A DNA stretch of 22,819 nt, from contig CAZMSZ010000085.1 of NCBI GenBank assembly GCA_964569055.1, positions 1 through 22,819 on the forward strand. Reading direction: 5' to 3'. A program made the position numbers and the translations under genes. The stretch is from JAWLGW01 sp964569055 (GTDB lineage Bacteria > Planctomycetota > J058). Below are positions 21,601-22,819 of the stretch, piece after piece; within the stretch, counting starts at the first letter, position 1; each line of letters begins with the position of its first letter. The notes beneath the pieces were generated by a model, which did no database searches, was not told where the DNA came from, and saw only the letters and a list, made by a program, of their open reading frames with translations.

Positions 21601-22719
21601 GTGGACCGCCTCCTGTTCGTCGCCGCCCTCGCGGCCCTGTTCCTGTTCGGGCTGCTCGACAACGCGCGCGGGCCGCTGCTCCCGGCGGTGCTGGGCGCGC
21701 TGGACCTCAGCGATACGGGCGGGAGCACCATGTTCTCCGCCAGCTCGCTCGGCGTGATCGCGAGCATGATCGGCGGGCCGGCACTGGTCCGCCGCCTCGG
21801 CACGCTCGCGTGCCTGCGGCTGGCGCTGGCCACGCAGGTCCTGGCGCTGCTCGCCTACGCGGCGGTGCGCGGGCTGCCGGGGCTGGTGCTCGCGTCGATC
21901 GGGTTCGGGGTGGCGCTGGGCGGGCTGGCGCTCTCGGCCAACCTGCTGGTGGAGCAAGGGGCGGGCGCGGGGCGCCGGCGCGCCGGGCTCGGCGTGCTGC
22001 ACGCGACCTACGGCCTGGCCTCGCTCGCGGCGCCGCTCGCGGTCGGGGGAGCGCGGGCGGCCGGGCTCGACTGGCGCGCGACGTTCGGGGCCGCGGCCGC
22101 GCTGCCTCTCGTCGCCGCCCTCGGCGCGCTCGCGCTCCGCCGGCCCGTCGAGGCGCGCGCCGTCGAGGCCGGCCCCAAGACGCCCGGGCTCCCGGCCCGC
22201 GCCGAGCTGACGCTCGGCCTGATGCTCGGGTTCGCGGTCGTCGCGGAGGTCACGATCTCGACCCGCCTGGTCCTGCTGCTGCGGCGCGCGGGCGAGGACG
22301 CCACGCGCGCGGAGCTGGCGCTGACGGCGTTCTTCGTGGCCCTGCTCGTGGGGCGCCTGGGCGCCGCGGCGGTGCCGCCCCGCTGGGGCGCGCGCCGACT
22401 GCTGGCGCTCTCGGCCGGCGCGAGCGCCGCGCTGGCCGCCTTGGCGCTGAGCGTCGAACCCCTGCTGCTGGTCGGCCTCGGGCTGACGTGCGCCCCGTTC
22501 TTCCCCGTGACCATGGAGCTCCTCGCGGAGCGCTTCCCCGAGCGCGTCGAGGGCGCGTTCGCCTCCGCGCACCTGATCGTCTCGCTGCTGCTCGTGCTCT
22601 CTCACCTCGCGGTGGGCGCCCTGAGCGACGCGCTCGGGCTGCGGGCGGCGTGCGCCGTGGTCCCGCTCGCGCTCGTGGCGGCCCTCGGGCTGTTGGGGAT
22701 GGACGGGCGCAACCGCTGA
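21601..22719 (+). CDS. MFS transporter
   Basis: This 372-residue protein is a polytopic inner-membrane protein with about eleven or twelve hydrophobic helices. It opens with LLFVAALAALFLFGLLDNARGPLLPAVLGAL, a first helix with an Asp-Asn-x-Arg-Gly-Pro segment seen in several bacterial MFS groups. The loop LVRRLGTLACLRLAL matches the 2-3 loop position. A central charged loop (about 180-200) divides two six-helix halves, and PFFPVTMELLAERFPER lies in the second half. Length is near the MFS norm of about 400. Substrate and direction cannot be told. GTG 21601 is favoured by the TATGTT element 8 nt upstream; no Shine-Dalgarno is seen. Confidence 0.88.
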   Translation: MDRLLFVAALAALFLFGLLDNARGPLLPAVLGALDLSDTGGSTMFSASSLGVIASMIGGPALVRRLGTLACLRLALATQVLALLAYAAVRGLPGLVLASIGFGVALGGLALSANLLVEQGAGAGRRRAGLGVLHATYGLASLAAPLAVGGARAAGLDWRATFGAAAALPLVAALGALALRRPVEARAVEAGPKTPGLPARAELTLGLMLGFAVVAEVTISTRLVLLLRRAGEDATRAELALTAFFVALLVGRLGAAAVPPRWGARRLLALSAGASAALAALALSVEPLLLVGLGLTCAPFFPVTMELLAERFPERVEGAFASAHLIVSLLLVLSHLAVGALSDALGLRAACAVVPLALVAALGLLGMDGRNR

Positions 22720-22804
22720 TGCCACGGGTCCCGCGCTGGTGCGAGCAGGGCTTGCGGGCGGCGGGCACGACGAGGCGAGACAGCGGACGGACTTCGAGCG
22801 ATAC

Positions 22805-22819
22805 TGAGAATCATTCTCA
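22805..22819. promoter_or_regulatory. Fur-type iron box
   Basis: TGAGAATCATTCTCA is a perfect 7-1-7 inverted repeat and matches the classic TGATAATnATTATCA Fur core at all but two symmetric positions. It is strikingly AT-rich for this window. It probably lies in the promoter of an iron-responsive gene beyond the window edge, because the nearest gene inside the window ends at 22719 and points towards it. Bases 22720-22804 hold no recognisable gene. Confidence 0.75.

Overview
The window is very GC-rich (well above 70% by eye), densely packed, and uses many GTG starts. Signal peptides, a lipoprotein, a SurA-like periplasmic domain and a perfect Fur-type box point to a diderm bacterium. Two ECF sigma factors, a Hanks-type kinase, HEAT-repeat and propeller proteins, and a bacterial RING-like zinc finger fit high-GC Planctomycetota or Myxococcota. 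I cannot decide between these two, and no rRNA or tRNA is present. A run of 100 N (19307-19406) marks an assembly gap inside the kinase gene.

Layout. 1-920: the tail of an MFS transporter, coupled to a metallo-beta-lactamase-fold hydrolase. 917-2745: an exported HEAT-repeat protein, a small coiled-coil protein, and a frameshifted small gene. 2787-6210: a three-gene operon with GTGA stop/start overlaps, encoding an ECF sigma factor, a membrane anti-sigma-like protein that carries a periplasmic parvulin domain, and an exported propeller protein. 6372-7863: moeA behind a small unknown gene. 7929-9695: a phospholipase-D-like protein, an 11-residue-repeat protein and a DUF3185 membrane protein. 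9703-15723: an enlarged histidine ammonia-lyase, a secreted alpha-amylase, a membrane-anchored SMP-30/strictosidine-synthase-like propeller and a monoacylglycerol-lipase-like hydrolase. 15728-17095: a DoxX-like gene with a coupled 43-codon ORF, divergent from a second ECF sigma gene. 17160-19598: the kinase. 19587-21505: an HpnA-like epimerase behind a lipoprotein. 21601-22719: an MFS transporter. The last 15 bases are a Fur-type box.

The most novel candidate is the 2787-6210 operon. Its second gene joins two zinc anti-sigma motifs, a RING-like zinc finger, one membrane helix and a SurA/parvulin region in one chain. This suggests an envelope-folding sensor in which the chaperone domain is itself part of the anti-sigma factor.

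Two regulatory patterns also stand out. Seven gene starts have a TANNNT element ending 6-8 nt before the start codon and no ribosome binding site in the usual place, which suggests leaderless transcription is common here. The DoxX/ECF intergenic region carries two mirror-image promoters with the same -35 (GTGTAAC), the same 16-nt spacer and closely similar -10s, which suggests the sigma factor controls both itself and DoxX.
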